DNA of 64,000 nt from AP-15 sp963812675 (GTDB lineage Bacteria > Pseudomonadota > Alphaproteobacteria > ATCC43930 > CGMCC-115725), in the NCBI GenBank assembly GCA_963812675.1, contig CAWEWR010000024.1, forward strand, positions 248,001 through 312,000, written 5' to 3'. This document shows, in pieces, positions 1 to 7,646 of the stretch; position 1 is the stretch's first letter; the number at the start of each line of letters is the position of its first letter. The notes under the pieces were generated by a model. The model made no database searches. It was given only the letters and a program-made list of their open reading frames with translations, and was not told the DNA's origin. Both the position numbers and the translations under genes were made by a program.

Positions 1-119
1 TCATCCCGCAAGGCGCCACCCTGACTTTCGGCGAAATCGACCCGGCCGAGAAGCACCGTATCAGCCACCGCGCCCGCGCCTTCGCCAAGCTCGTCGAGCA
101 CTATTTCGGTGCGCGCTGA
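1..119 (+). CDS. rdgB: RdgB/HAM1 non-canonical purine NTP pyrophosphatase, C-terminal end
   Basis: The last 38 codons of a gene entering from the left; the reading frame begins at base 3 and stops at 117-119. The tail contains FGEIDPAEKHRISHRARAF, which matches the conserved C-terminal block of alphaproteobacterial RdgB, including the SHR motif of the nucleotide pocket. RdgB hydrolyses dITP, dXTP and ITP to monophosphates and so sanitises the nucleotide pool. It is followed by hemW on the same strand, a frequent neighbour in alphaproteobacteria. Most of the gene lies outside the window, so the call rests on this tail and the synteny. Confidence 0.8.
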   Translation, partial: IPQGATLTFGEIDPAEKHRISHRARAFAKLVEHYFGAR

Positions 120-153
120 GGTGAAGCCCCTCACCCGCCTCGCTCCGCTCGGC

Positions 154-274
154 CCCCTCTCCCGCAGTGCGGGAGAGGGGCTACATGACCGGCTCGTTCA
201 AAGCTCCTCTCCCGCACCGCGGGAGAGGGGGGACCCAGCCCCCTCCTCTTCCCTCCCCCGCTTGCGGGGGAGGG
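154..274. repeat. Three tandem GC-rich hairpin repeats between rdgB and hemW
   Basis: Three imperfect copies of a palindrome, pyrimidine-rich arm then purine-rich arm, are seen at about 154-180, 205-230 and 251-274. The arms read CCCTCTCCCGC and GCGGGAGAGGG with small differences. They resemble the abundant intergenic palindromic repeats of alphaproteobacterial genomes. They read open in the hemW frame, so they artificially lengthen that ORF upstream. Similar hairpins recur at 6425-6567. A role in termination or mRNA stability between the two genes is possible but is inference. Confidence 0.7.
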
Positions 275-291
275 TTAGGGTGGGGGGCTGG

Positions 292-1455
292 GTGGGTGAG
301 GGAGCTGTTACCGAGCCGCTCGCGGTCTACATCCACTGGCCGTTCTGCCGATCGAAGTGCCCCTATTGCGATTTCAACAGCCATGTCCGCGAGGGGGTCG
401 ATGCGGCGCGGTGGACGCAGGCGCTCATGCGAGATATCGAGCACCACGCCGAGCTGACTGCGGGGCGCGCAGTAGGCTCGGTGTTCTTTGGCGGCGGTAC
501 ACCCTCGCTGATGCCGCCTGAGACGGTTGAGCAGCTGCTCCACCGGGTACGGTTGCATTGGGCCGTCATGCCCGATGTCGAAATCACCCTCGAGGCCAAT
601 CCCAACTCCGCCGAAGCCGATCGTTTCCGGGCCTTTGCGGCAGCCGGTGTCAACCGGCTGTCGCTCGGAGTGCAGGCGCTCGACCCGGCGGCCCTGCACC
701 TCTTGGGCCGCGTCCACGACCGAGAGGAAGCAATTGCCGCAATCGAGCATGCTCGCGAGATCTTTCCTCGGTACTCGTTCGATCTGATCTATGCCCGCCC
801 CGGCCAGAGCGATGCGGCCTGGCGCAGCGAGCTCGACGAAGCTCTGACCCTCGCCGGCGAGCACCTGTCGCTGTATCAACTGACGATCGAGCCCGGCACC
901 GCCTTCGCCGCGCTCGCGCGGCGCGGCGAACTCGTCCCACCGGAGGAAGACAGCACGGCCGCGCTCTTCGAGACGACGCAGGAGCGGCTCACCGCTGCCG
1001 GGCTGCCGGCGTACGAAATCTCCAATCACGCCCGTCCCGGCGCCGAATGCCGGCACAACCTCACCTATTGGCGCTACCAGGACTACGTCGGGATCGGCCC
1101 GGGCGCCCATGGCCGGCTGACCATTGGCAGCACAAAATACGCTATGCGGCAGTACCGGTTGCCCGAGAAATGGCTCACAATGGTCGAGACGAAAGGAACC
1201 GGCCTCGAAGAGACAGCAACAATCGAACGCGAGACCGCAATCGAGGAAATGCTGATGATGGGGCTGCGCCTCGTTGAAGGCGTGTCGCGCGAGCGGATTG
1301 AACAGATCTCCGGCCGGGATGCCGAGACCGTCCTCGGCCGCAATCTCAGGCCGCTGATCGAAGGCGGCTTTCTGACCCTCGATCCCGAGCGCCTCGCAGC
1401 AACCGGCGCCGGCCGCCAGCGCCTCAATGCCGTGCTCGCTGCCCTGCTTTGCTGA
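292..1455 (+). CDS. hemW: HemW-like radical SAM protein (heme chaperone)
   Basis: A radical SAM protein of the HemN/HemW family; HemW binds heme and delivers it to respiratory enzymes and lacks coproporphyrinogen oxidase activity. The SAM cluster motif is FCRSKCPYC near residues 18-26 (Cys 19, 23, 26, CxxxCxxC), followed by GGGTPSLM and, in the C-terminal half, the HemN_C domain (EEMLMMGLRL). The open frame starts at 109, but its first 60 codons translate the hairpin repeats, so I prefer GTG at 292, which places the family start AVYIHWPFC about 11 residues in and gives 387 aa, normal for HemW. The exact start codon is uncertain. Confidence 0.85.
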   Translation: MGEGAVTEPLAVYIHWPFCRSKCPYCDFNSHVREGVDAARWTQALMRDIEHHAELTAGRAVGSVFFGGGTPSLMPPETVEQLLHRVRLHWAVMPDVEITLEANPNSAEADRFRAFAAAGVNRLSLGVQALDPAALHLLGRVHDREEAIAAIEHAREIFPRYSFDLIYARPGQSDAAWRSELDEALTLAGEHLSLYQLTIEPGTAFAALARRGELVPPEEDSTAALFETTQERLTAAGLPAYEISNHARPGAECRHNLTYWRYQDYVGIGPGAHGRLTIGSTKYAMRQYRLPEKWLTMVETKGTGLEETATIERETAIEEMLMMGLRLVEGVSRERIEQISGRDAETVLGRNLRPLIEGGFLTLDPERLAATGAGRQRLNAVLAALLC

Positions 1456-1520
1456 CCCGGAGGGCGAATAGAGAAAATCTGACGGTTCTGCGCCGCAGAT
1501 CCCGAGCCGACCTCTCATGC

Positions 1521-1546
1521 GTACACGTACAACATGCCCTGTGTAC
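1521..1546. promoter_or_regulatory. Inverted repeat upstream of brnTA, candidate autoregulatory operator
   Basis: GTACAC at 1521-1526 and GTGTAC at 1541-1546 form an inverted repeat 22 bp before the brnT start. BrnTA operons are known to be repressed by the BrnA/BrnT complex at their own promoter, and the position fits. The assignment is by location and symmetry only; no consensus for this BrnA is known to me. Confidence 0.3.
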
Positions 1547-1567
1547 ACGGGATGCCCACATTAACCG

Positions 1568-1834
1568 ATGTTCGAGTGGGATGAAGCAAAGCGGCTGAGA
1601 GTCCTCCGAGAACGCAGTCTCGATTTCCGGGATGCGGCGCGAATATTTGATGGCCGTCCCGTAATCCACGCCCCGTCACGGCGCAATGACGAGAGTCAAT
1701 TCGTTTCAACCGCGGAAATCAACAATAAGTTGTATACAGTCGTATGGATGTGGAGAGAAGGAAATCAGCGGATTATCTCATTTCGGAGAGCAAGAGATGT
1801 TGAAGAAAGGACGTACCGTAAAATACACGGCTGA
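1568..1834 (+). CDS. brnT: BrnT-family toxin (RelE-fold ribonuclease)
   Basis: An 88-residue protein beginning MFEWDEAKR, the family signature of BrnT (W-D-x-x-K near the N-terminus), with the central R-x-x-x-F-DGRPV strand and a C-terminal RIISFRRARDVEERTY segment typical of these toxins. BrnT is a cytoplasmic ribonuclease that blocks translation when released from BrnA. The antitoxin gene starts inside its 3' end, overlapping by 38 bp, which implies translational coupling. No strong ribosome site is visible before the ATG. Length and motif order are normal, so it looks intact. Confidence 0.85.
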   Translation: MFEWDEAKRLRVLRERSLDFRDAARIFDGRPVIHAPSRRNDESQFVSTAEINNKLYTVVWMWREGNQRIISFRRARDVEERTYRKIHG

Positions 1835-2135
1835 GGAATTGGCCGAGAAGAGAAGAACAGGCGAGACCCACTCGAATTGGGCTAGAGCCGCAGCCGCGAC
1901 CAGCGATGAAATCGAGGCCCAGGTGTCAGCCGATCCCGACGAGGCTGGCATGGTAGTGGATTGGAAAAGTGTCTCAATCGAGCTGCCCAAGTCCAAGGCC
2001 GATCTACACATGAGGGTAGACCGCGACGTGCTCGATTATTTTCGGAGCACCGGGAAAGGCTACCAGACCCGCATCAATGCCGTTCTGCGCTCCTACGTTC
2101 ATCGCATGCGGCGCAACGATTCATCAGCTCAGTAA
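1797..2135 (+). CDS. brnA: BrnA-family antitoxin
   Basis: A 112-residue antitoxin. The C-terminal half contains LHMRVDRDVLDYFRSTGKGY and TRINAVLRSYV, the ribbon-helix-helix DNA-binding fold of BrnA. The open frame extends upstream to 1686, but ATG 1797 is preceded by GGAGAG at good spacing and overlaps the brnT 3' end, the usual arrangement. BrnA neutralises BrnT and represses the operon. Its stop overlaps the stop region of the convergent lipoprotein gene by 7 bp. Confidence 0.85.
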   Translation: MLKKGRTVKYTAEELAEKRRTGETHSNWARAAAATSDEIEAQVSADPDEAGMVVDWKSVSIELPKSKADLHMRVDRDVLDYFRSTGKGYQTRINAVLRSYVHRMRRNDSSAQ

Positions 2136-3379
2136 CCGAGGTCCTGGAAGCTCTGCGGCGCTGGGCTGACGACGCTCGTGCCTTGCGGCTCGACTTCGAG
2201 AACGGCGAGGCCGCGCTGCACGAGACCATTCGGCGTGAAACGAAACAGTCCGTCGACGCCGGTGAAGCCGCTCGGGTTGAGGATCGCTTGCTGCGAGAAC
2301 GGCTCGCCGGCCTGACTGCGTGCGAGCACTGCGGCGAGCGCCGCCGCATCGTAGCCGAGCGAAGCCAGGCGCGGCGGGTTGTGGCCATAAGTGGCGTTGA
2401 ACCGGTGCTCGAACTCCTGACGCGCTTCGGGGGGTGACGAGGCGAACCAGCCGCCGACGAGCGCCGGGTCGCTGCCGATGTCGGGAGTATCCCAGAGCCC
2501 GCTGCCGAGCAATTGCACGGGTTTGGCAGTGGCGCCCGCTGCCTTGACCTGAGCGGCGATCTGCTTAAGCCTGGCGCCGCCTTCCGGCAGCAACAGCGCA
2601 TCGACGGAGGCGGCCGGCGGCGATGCGGCAGGCGGCTCGGCGCTGCCCTCGGCACGACCGCCGGGCAGCAGGCGCTGGATCGACGGCGATACATCGCCTG
2701 CTCGCGGATCGAAGAACTCGACCTTTGTCACGCTGGCGCCGCTCCCCGATGCGACCTCCCGCAGCGCGTCGGCCATCAAATGCCCATAGGGCGAGTTGGG
2801 CGCGAGCGCCGCGAACCGGGCGAGGCCGCGTTCGCGCGCATAGCCGACCTCGCGCACCACCTCCTGCCGCGGCAGAAAGCCCATCAAGTAAGTGTTGCCG
2901 CCGGCGAGGCTGGTAACCGTCGAGAATGCGATGATGTTGATGTGCGCCTCTTGGGCAATCGGCTTTACCGCCTCGACTTCGGGGGCGAGCAGTGGGCCCA
3001 GTATCAGCCGGGCCCCGTCGCCGATTGCCGCGCGTGCGGCGCCGGCCGCGCCGGCTGCATTTCCGCCGGTGTCGCGCGGCACCAGGATCAGGCGGTCACC
3101 GCTCTCGAACAGTGCCAGTTGCGCCGCATCGAGGAGGGCCTGACCGAGCTCGGCATTGGCGCCCGACAAGGGAACGAGCAAGGCTACCTTCGCGGGTCCG
3201 GCCGTGGCCGGCGGCGACGGAGGGCCGGGCGGAAGCGGCGGGACCTGGCCATAACCGTAATAGGGCGGTTGCGGGCGTGCGACCGGGGCCGGTACCATCG
3301 CCGGGGCGCAACAGGCGAGCGCGGCCACGGCGAGGACAGCAAAGGGTGAGGCGAACCGCGAAAGCGACGGGCGCGGCAA
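2129..3379 (-). CDS. LpoA/YraM-like penicillin-binding protein activator lipoprotein
   Basis: A 416-residue protein with a lipoprotein-type signal peptide (hydrophobic core AVLAVAALACCAP, modified Cys about 23-24), a Pro-rich linker to about residue 60, then a periplasmic type-I binding-protein fold (KVALLVPLSGANAELGQALL). This matches COG3107 proteins annotated as penicillin-binding protein activators; in gammaproteobacteria LpoA stimulates PBP1A from the outer membrane. It sits divergently beside rsmI and yraN, the same block as yraL-yraM-yraN in E. coli. That it activates a PBP here is inference; a general solute-binding role is the alternative. Confidence 0.75.
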   Translation of the reverse strand: MPRPSLSRFASPFAVLAVAALACCAPAMVPAPVARPQPPYYGYGQVPPLPPGPPSPPATAGPAKVALLVPLSGANAELGQALLDAAQLALFESGDRLILVPRDTGGNAAGAAGAARAAIGDGARLILGPLLAPEVEAVKPIAQEAHINIIAFSTVTSLAGGNTYLMGFLPRQEVVREVGYARERGLARFAALAPNSPYGHLMADALREVASGSGASVTKVEFFDPRAGDVSPSIQRLLPGGRAEGSAEPPAASPPAASVDALLLPEGGARLKQIAAQVKAAGATAKPVQLLGSGLWDTPDIGSDPALVGGWFASSPPEARQEFEHRFNATYGHNPPRLASLGYDAAALAAVLARSQAGEPFSQQAILNPSGFTGVDGLFRFTPNGLVQRGLAVLEVEPQGTSVVSPAPQSFQDLGY

Positions 3380-4343
3380 GAGCGGGCTCCGAGAGGAAAG
3401 AAGGCAGGAACCGGCACCCTAACCGCCGTCCGGATGAGAGTAAACCCGACCCGACGGCGCCGCCGGTTGCGCATGCGGCGGAGGGGCTGCGCCCAGCGGA
3501 AGAAACAGAGCTGGCGCCTGGGCTATACCTCGTCGCAACGCCGATCGGCAATCTGGGAGATATCAGCCTGCGGGCGCTGACGGTATTGCGCAGCGCCGAC
3601 CGCATCTTCTGCGAGGACACCCGGGTCACCGGGAAGCTGCTGGCTAAGTACGGGATCGCGTCATCGCTCGGGGCTTATCACGACCACAACGCCGAACAGG
3701 TGCGGTCCCTTGTTCTGACGGCGTTACGGCGCGGCGAGCGGGTCGCGCTGGTGTCGGACGCCGGTACGCCGCTCGTCTCCGATCCCGGCTATAAGCTCGT
3801 GCGGGCGGTGCTTGCTGAAGATTTGCCGGTCACCGCTATTCCCGGGCCAAACGCGGCGGTGACCGCGCTGATTCTCTCGGGGCTGCCGCCGGACGCCTTC
3901 TTATTCGCTGGCTTTCTCCCGCCGCGGCAAGCGGCGCGGCGTCGCGCACTCGCGCGCTGGGCCGGCGTCGACGCCACCTTGGTGTTCTATGAAAGCACCC
4001 CGCGGCTCGCGGAATCGCTCGCCGACATGGCCGAGGGGCTTGGTGACCGGGAGGCCGCGGTCGCGCGCGAGCTGACCAAAATACACGAGGAGGTACGACG
4101 CGGGCGGCTCGCCGGTCTGGCGGTGCATTACCGTCTCGCGGGGGCGCCGCGCGGTGAGGCCGTGGTCGTTGTCGGCCCACCCGAACACCGGGAGCCGGAC
4201 CAGGCCGAGGTCGACGAACGGTTGCGGGCGGTACTCACCGAACTCGGCGTGCGGGAAGCAGCGGCAAAACTCGCGGCCGAGACCGGAGTGCCGCGGGGGA
4301 ACTCTATCGGCGCGCTTTGGCGATGCGCGACGGGAAAAAATGA
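3346..4343 (+). CDS. rsmI: RsmI 16S rRNA (cytidine-1402-2'-O)-methyltransferase with a 3'-terminal frameshift
   Basis: The core is unmistakable: LYLVATPIGNLGDISLRAL, FCEDTRVTGKLL, SDAGTPLVSDPG and IPGPNAAVTAL of the SAM-binding tetrapyrrole-methylase fold. RsmI methylates C1402 of 16S rRNA. Near the end, at the G run 4295-4299, the frame departs from the family ending: read straight it gives NSIGALWRCATG and runs to 4488 over yraN, whereas a shift restores GELYRRALAMRDGKK and a stop at 4341-4343 that overlaps the yraN start as ATGA. One G appears to be missing. The start is also unclear: GTG 3346 is the only in-frame common start near the domain and lies inside the divergent lipoprotein gene. 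Confidence 0.8.
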
Positions 4344-4723
4344 GCCGGGGACGCGGCGCCGCCACGCAGCGGCGGCAGCGGGCGCAACGCCGCGGGCGGT
4401 TCGCCGAATGGCTGTGCCTGTGGCACTTGCGGCTGCGCGGCTGGCGTATCCTCGCCCGCGGCTGGCGGTGCCCCTCGGGCGAGATTGACATCCTGGCGCG
4501 GCGCGGCCGCGTGCTCGCGATCATCGAGGTCAAGTCGCGAAACGAACTCGACGCCGCGGCATCGGCGCTGTCGCCGCGGCAGCGGCGGCGGATTGCGCGC
4601 GCCGCGGAAGCCTTTCTGCTGTCGCGCCCCGATCTCGCTCCGCTTGACCTGCAATTCGACCTGATGCTGGTGGCGCCGCTGCGGGTTCCCCGGCACTGGC
4701 CCGGTGCCTGGCGCGCGAATTAG
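4340..4723 (+). CDS. YraN/UPF0102 family nuclease-fold protein
   Basis: A 127-residue basic protein with RRGRFAEWLCLWHLRLRGW followed by GEIDILARRGRVLAIIEVKSR. The Asp and E-V-K residues match the restriction-endonuclease-like core of UPF0102 (YraN) proteins, whose biochemical role is not settled. ATG 4340 overlaps the restored rsmI stop (ATGA), the normal rsmI-yraN coupling. The open frame upstream of this ATG is rsmI shadow and should not be included. Confidence 0.85.
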   Translation: MSRGRGAATQRRQRAQRRGRFAEWLCLWHLRLRGWRILARGWRCPSGEIDILARRGRVLAIIEVKSRNELDAAASALSPRQRRRIARAAEAFLLSRPDLAPLDLQFDLMLVAPLRVPRHWPGAWRAN

Positions 4724-4834
4724 CGAAGCGGGGAGCCTTGCTTCGAGACTTCGCCCGCCTGTGCCTCGCCGCAAGTGGAAGCGGCATCCTTTTTGTCGGA
4801 CAATGCCTGCGGGGAATATCGCGGGGGTTCCAAA

Positions 4835-5539
4835 ATGTCGAGATTACGTGCCGTCCTTTGTCTAGCCAGCACGGTTGCGCTGCCGGTTACGCTGTGCGGC
4901 TGCCCGGTAGCGATCGTCGGCGGGCTCGCCGCCGCCGGCGGGGCGGGCTACACGGCGAACCAGGAACGCGGCGCCACCGGCGCCTTTGATGATATGGCGA
5001 TCAAGACCAACATTCAGAACGCCTGGCTGCAGGTGAACCCGCTGATGCAACGCGATTTCACCATCACCGTCTATGAAGGGCGCACTCTGTTGACCGGCAT
5101 GACGCCGAGCCCCGAGTTGAAAGCTCAGGCCGCGCAAGTGGCGAGCCAGATTCCGGGGGTTCGAGCGATCTATAACGAGATCGAGGTGGCGCCGCACGAA
5201 GGCGCCTGGGCGAGCGTCAAGGACACCTGGATTTCGTCTCAGATCCGCTCGAACCTCACCTTCGCCAGCCGGGTCCGCTCGGTCAACTATACGATCGATA
5301 CGGTCAACGGATCGGTCTACCTGATCGGTTCAGCCCGCAGCCAGGTCGAGCTCGACCGCGTCACCGAGGCGGCGCGGAACGTCCCCAATGTGAAGCGGGT
5401 CGTCTCTTACGTCGAGATCCGGCCGGGCGCACCCGTCGCCGCCCAGCCGGGAGCGCCGCCGCCAGCCGCCAGCGCGCAGATGCCCGACGCGCCTCCCGCC
5501 GCCGCACCGGCGGCGGCTGTCGAGGTGCAGAAACTCTGA
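4835..5539 (+). CDS. Dual BON-domain outer-membrane lipoprotein, DolP/YraP-like
   Basis: A 234-residue lipoprotein. The signal peptide ends at LCGC with modified Cys 23; two BON domains follow (about 48-115 and 120-190; TVNGSVYLIGSARSQVELDR is the core of the second), then a Pro/Ala-rich tail. BON domains bind phospholipid membranes; DolP in E. coli maintains outer-membrane integrity. Placement after rsmI and yraN mirrors the yraL-yraM-yraN-yraP gene block. ATG 4835 is chosen because it gives a proper signal peptide and has a G-rich site upstream. Twelve bases separate it from the next gene. Confidence 0.85.
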   Translation: MSRLRAVLCLASTVALPVTLCGCPVAIVGGLAAAGGAGYTANQERGATGAFDDMAIKTNIQNAWLQVNPLMQRDFTITVYEGRTLLTGMTPSPELKAQAAQVASQIPGVRAIYNEIEVAPHEGAWASVKDTWISSQIRSNLTFASRVRSVNYTIDTVNGSVYLIGSARSQVELDRVTEAARNVPNVKRVVSYVEIRPGAPVAAQPGAPPPAASAQMPDAPPAAAPAAAVEVQKL

Positions 5540-5551
5540 TATAGGAGAGGG

Positions 5552-6400
5552 ATGAGCAGACCGCCCGAGCGATACGATCCAGAGACTTGCGCAAATTTTC
5601 TGCGCGAGCTCGGCGCTTCGGGCGGACGCATCCTGCCGATCGCCGAGGCGGCCCTGGCGCTCGCCTCGTTCGAACGCCCGCGGGTCGGCCCGACGCGTTA
5701 CCGCGAGCATTTGCAACTGCTCGCGCGCGACGTCGGCTGCCATCCCGGGGCGGCCGGCGATGTCGCCGAGCGAGTTCGCGCCCTCAATGAGATTATTCTT
5801 TTGAAATACGGCTATTCCGGCGACGCGCTGACCTATGACGACCTGCAGAACGCCAATCTGATGCGCGTCGTCGACCGCCGGAAGGGTCTGCCGGTCACGC
5901 TCGGCATTCTCTACATGCATGCCGGCCGCGCCCAGGGCTGGGAGACTGTTGGGCTCGCCTTCCCCTTGCATTTCCTTGTCCGCCTCTCGGACGGTCCCGA
6001 GCGGGCGATCATCGACCCGTTCCATGGTGGCCGGATCTGTACCGCAGCGGAATTGCGCGAGCTGTTGAAGGCGACCGCGGGCTTGGACAGCGAACTCCAG
6101 ACCGAGCACTACGCTGCGGTATCGGACCGCGACGTGCTGCTACGGCTGCAGAACAATTTGAAGGCGCGCCTCATCCACGCGGAGCAGTACGAGCGGGCAG
6201 TCATGGTTGCCGAGACCATGCTGATGCTGGCTCCCGAGCTCGCCGAACTGTGGCGCGAGGCGGGATTACTGCATGCCCAGCTCGGCAACATGCGTTCGGC
6301 CGCCGCGGCATTCGAGCAGGTCGTCCTGCGCGCTCCGGACGACGTGGCACGGCATCAGGCCGCGGCGCTGCTGCAGCAGCTGCGGTCGAAATTGAATTGA
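5552..6400 (+). CDS. SirB1-family transglutaminase-like protein with TPR tail
   Basis: A 282-residue protein containing DRRKGLPVTLGILYMHAGR and FPLHFLVRL, hallmark segments of the SirB1/PF13369 domain (transglutaminase-like fold), then two TPR-like helix pairs (ERAVMVAETMLMLAPELAEL, LGNMRSAAAAFEQVVLRAP) at about 210-275. Function is not established for the family. A GGAGAG ribosome site precedes ATG 5552. It is likely cotranscribed with the BON lipoprotein upstream and perhaps gshB downstream, though hairpin repeats lie in between. Confidence 0.8.
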   Translation: MSRPPERYDPETCANFLRELGASGGRILPIAEAALALASFERPRVGPTRYREHLQLLARDVGCHPGAAGDVAERVRALNEIILLKYGYSGDALTYDDLQNANLMRVVDRRKGLPVTLGILYMHAGRAQGWETVGLAFPLHFLVRLSDGPERAIIDPFHGGRICTAAELRELLKATAGLDSELQTEHYAAVSDRDVLLRLQNNLKARLIHAEQYERAVMVAETMLMLAPELAELWREAGLLHAQLGNMRSAAAAFEQVVLRAPDDVARHQAAALLQQLRSKLN

Positions 6401-6424
6401 GACGCCCGTCCCCTCGCCCGCATT

Positions 6425-6567
6425 CTTGCCCTCTCCGCCCTTCAGGGGGGAGAGGGAGGGGACCCGTCGCATTGGCGACGGGGAGGGTGAGGTGGGTGGC
6501 TCGGCAGCTCGGAGCGGGGTGCCCCCCACCTCACCCCGACCCTCTCCGCCCCCAAGGGCGGAGAGGG
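6425..6567. repeat. Hairpin repeats between the SirB1-like gene and gshB
   Basis: The 205-bp gap contains at least two purine/pyrimidine palindromes: about 6429-6457 (CCCTCTCCGCCC... GGGGAGAGGG) and 6540-6567 (CCCTCTCCGCC... GGCGGAGAGGG), with a shorter hairpin around 6473-6488. They belong to the same repeat style as 154-274. They read open in the gshB frame and create a false N-terminal extension of that gene. Confidence 0.65.
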
Positions 6568-6605
6568 AGAGTTGTGTCAGGCCGAGGTGGGCAGAGGAGG
6601 TCGGC

Positions 6606-7574
6606 ATGGCTCTCGCCGTCGCGATCCAGATGGATCCGATCGATACGATCAACATCGATGCGGATTCGACCTTTGCCCTCGCCCTCGAGGCGCAGGCCCG
6701 CGGGCATGCCCTGTTCCATTATCTGCCCGACGCGCTGACGCTTCACGACGGGCGGCTCTATGCCCGCGCCCGGCCGCTCGAAGTCATGCGCAGGCAAGGC
6801 AACCACCACCGCTTCGGCTCGTTCGAGGAGCTCGACCTCGCCGGCGTCGATGTCATCCTGATGCGCCAGGACCCACCCTTCGACATGGCCTATATCACTG
6901 CGACGCATCTGCTGGAGTTGTTACCGGAAAACGGGCCGCTCGTCGTCAACGACCCCGGCGCGGTGCGCAACGCGCCGGAGAAGCTCTTTGTCCTGCGGTT
7001 CAAGGAGCTGATGCCGCCGACCTTGCTGACCCGCGATCGCGACGCAATCCGCGCATTCTGGAAAGAACATGAGGACATCATCCTGAAGCCGCTGTTCGGC
7101 AATGGCGGGGCCGGCGTATTCCGGCTGCGGCCGGGCGACGAGAACCTGACGGCGCTGCTGGAAATCTACGAATTGATCCAGCGTGAACCAGTCATGGTGC
7201 AGCGCTATATCCCGGAAGTGCGGCAGGGCGACAAGCGCATCATCCTGGTCCAAGGGGAAGCGATGGGCGCGGTGCTGCGCGTGCCGCCGGAGGGCGAGGC
7301 GCGCGCCAACCTCCATGTCGGCGCCCGCCCGGTCAAGACCGAGCTGACCGCCCGCGATCGCGAGATCTGTGCGGCGATCGGGCCGACCTTGCGCGCCCAG
7401 GGTCTGGTTTTTGTCGGGATCGACGTGATCGGCGATTGGCTGACCGAGATCAACGTCACCTCACCGACCGGCATCCAGGAGATTGCGCGGCTCGACGGCG
7501 TTGAGATTGCGCCGAAGATCTGGGATGCGATCGAGACGCGCCTCGACGAGCGCGCCAACCGCACTCCGGCGTAA
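6606..7574 (+). CDS. gshB: Glutathione synthetase
   Basis: A 322-residue ATP-grasp enzyme that joins gamma-glutamylcysteine and glycine. Seen are FALALEAQARGHALFHYLP, the substrate strand MRQDPPFDMAYITATHLLE, the ATP-grasp loop KPLFGNGGAGVFRL, and the metal/ATP block TEINVTSPTGIQEI, all in family order. ATG 6606 has a perfect AGGAGG 5 bp upstream; the open frame before it is repeat-derived. Length equals the usual 310-325. Confidence 0.95.
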   Translation: MALAVAIQMDPIDTINIDADSTFALALEAQARGHALFHYLPDALTLHDGRLYARARPLEVMRRQGNHHRFGSFEELDLAGVDVILMRQDPPFDMAYITATHLLELLPENGPLVVNDPGAVRNAPEKLFVLRFKELMPPTLLTRDRDAIRAFWKEHEDIILKPLFGNGGAGVFRLRPGDENLTALLEIYELIQREPVMVQRYIPEVRQGDKRIILVQGEAMGAVLRVPPEGEARANLHVGARPVKTELTARDREICAAIGPTLRAQGLVFVGIDVIGDWLTEINVTSPTGIQEIARLDGVEIAPKIWDAIETRLDERANRTPA

Positions 7575-7646
7575 CCCGAACCAGAGCATCTTGGCGGGCG
7601 CGCGCCGGTCATACGGTCGCGCGCCGCAGTGCTTCATGGCCCCTTC

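Noticed and set aside
154..274. CRISPR array
   Set aside because: Three palindromic copies with irregular spacing and no unique spacers or cas genes.
181..1548. 455-codon ORF on the minus strand across hemW
   Set aside because: Codon-position shadow of hemW in high-GC DNA; low-complexity translation, no family motif.
1686..1796. Upstream extension of the brnA ORF
   Set aside because: Lies inside brnT in another frame; ATG 1797 has a proper ribosome site and the conserved overlap.
4290..4345. Programmed frameshift in rsmI
   Set aside because: No family precedent and no clear slippery heptamer with pseudoknot; a one-base indel in the G run suffices.
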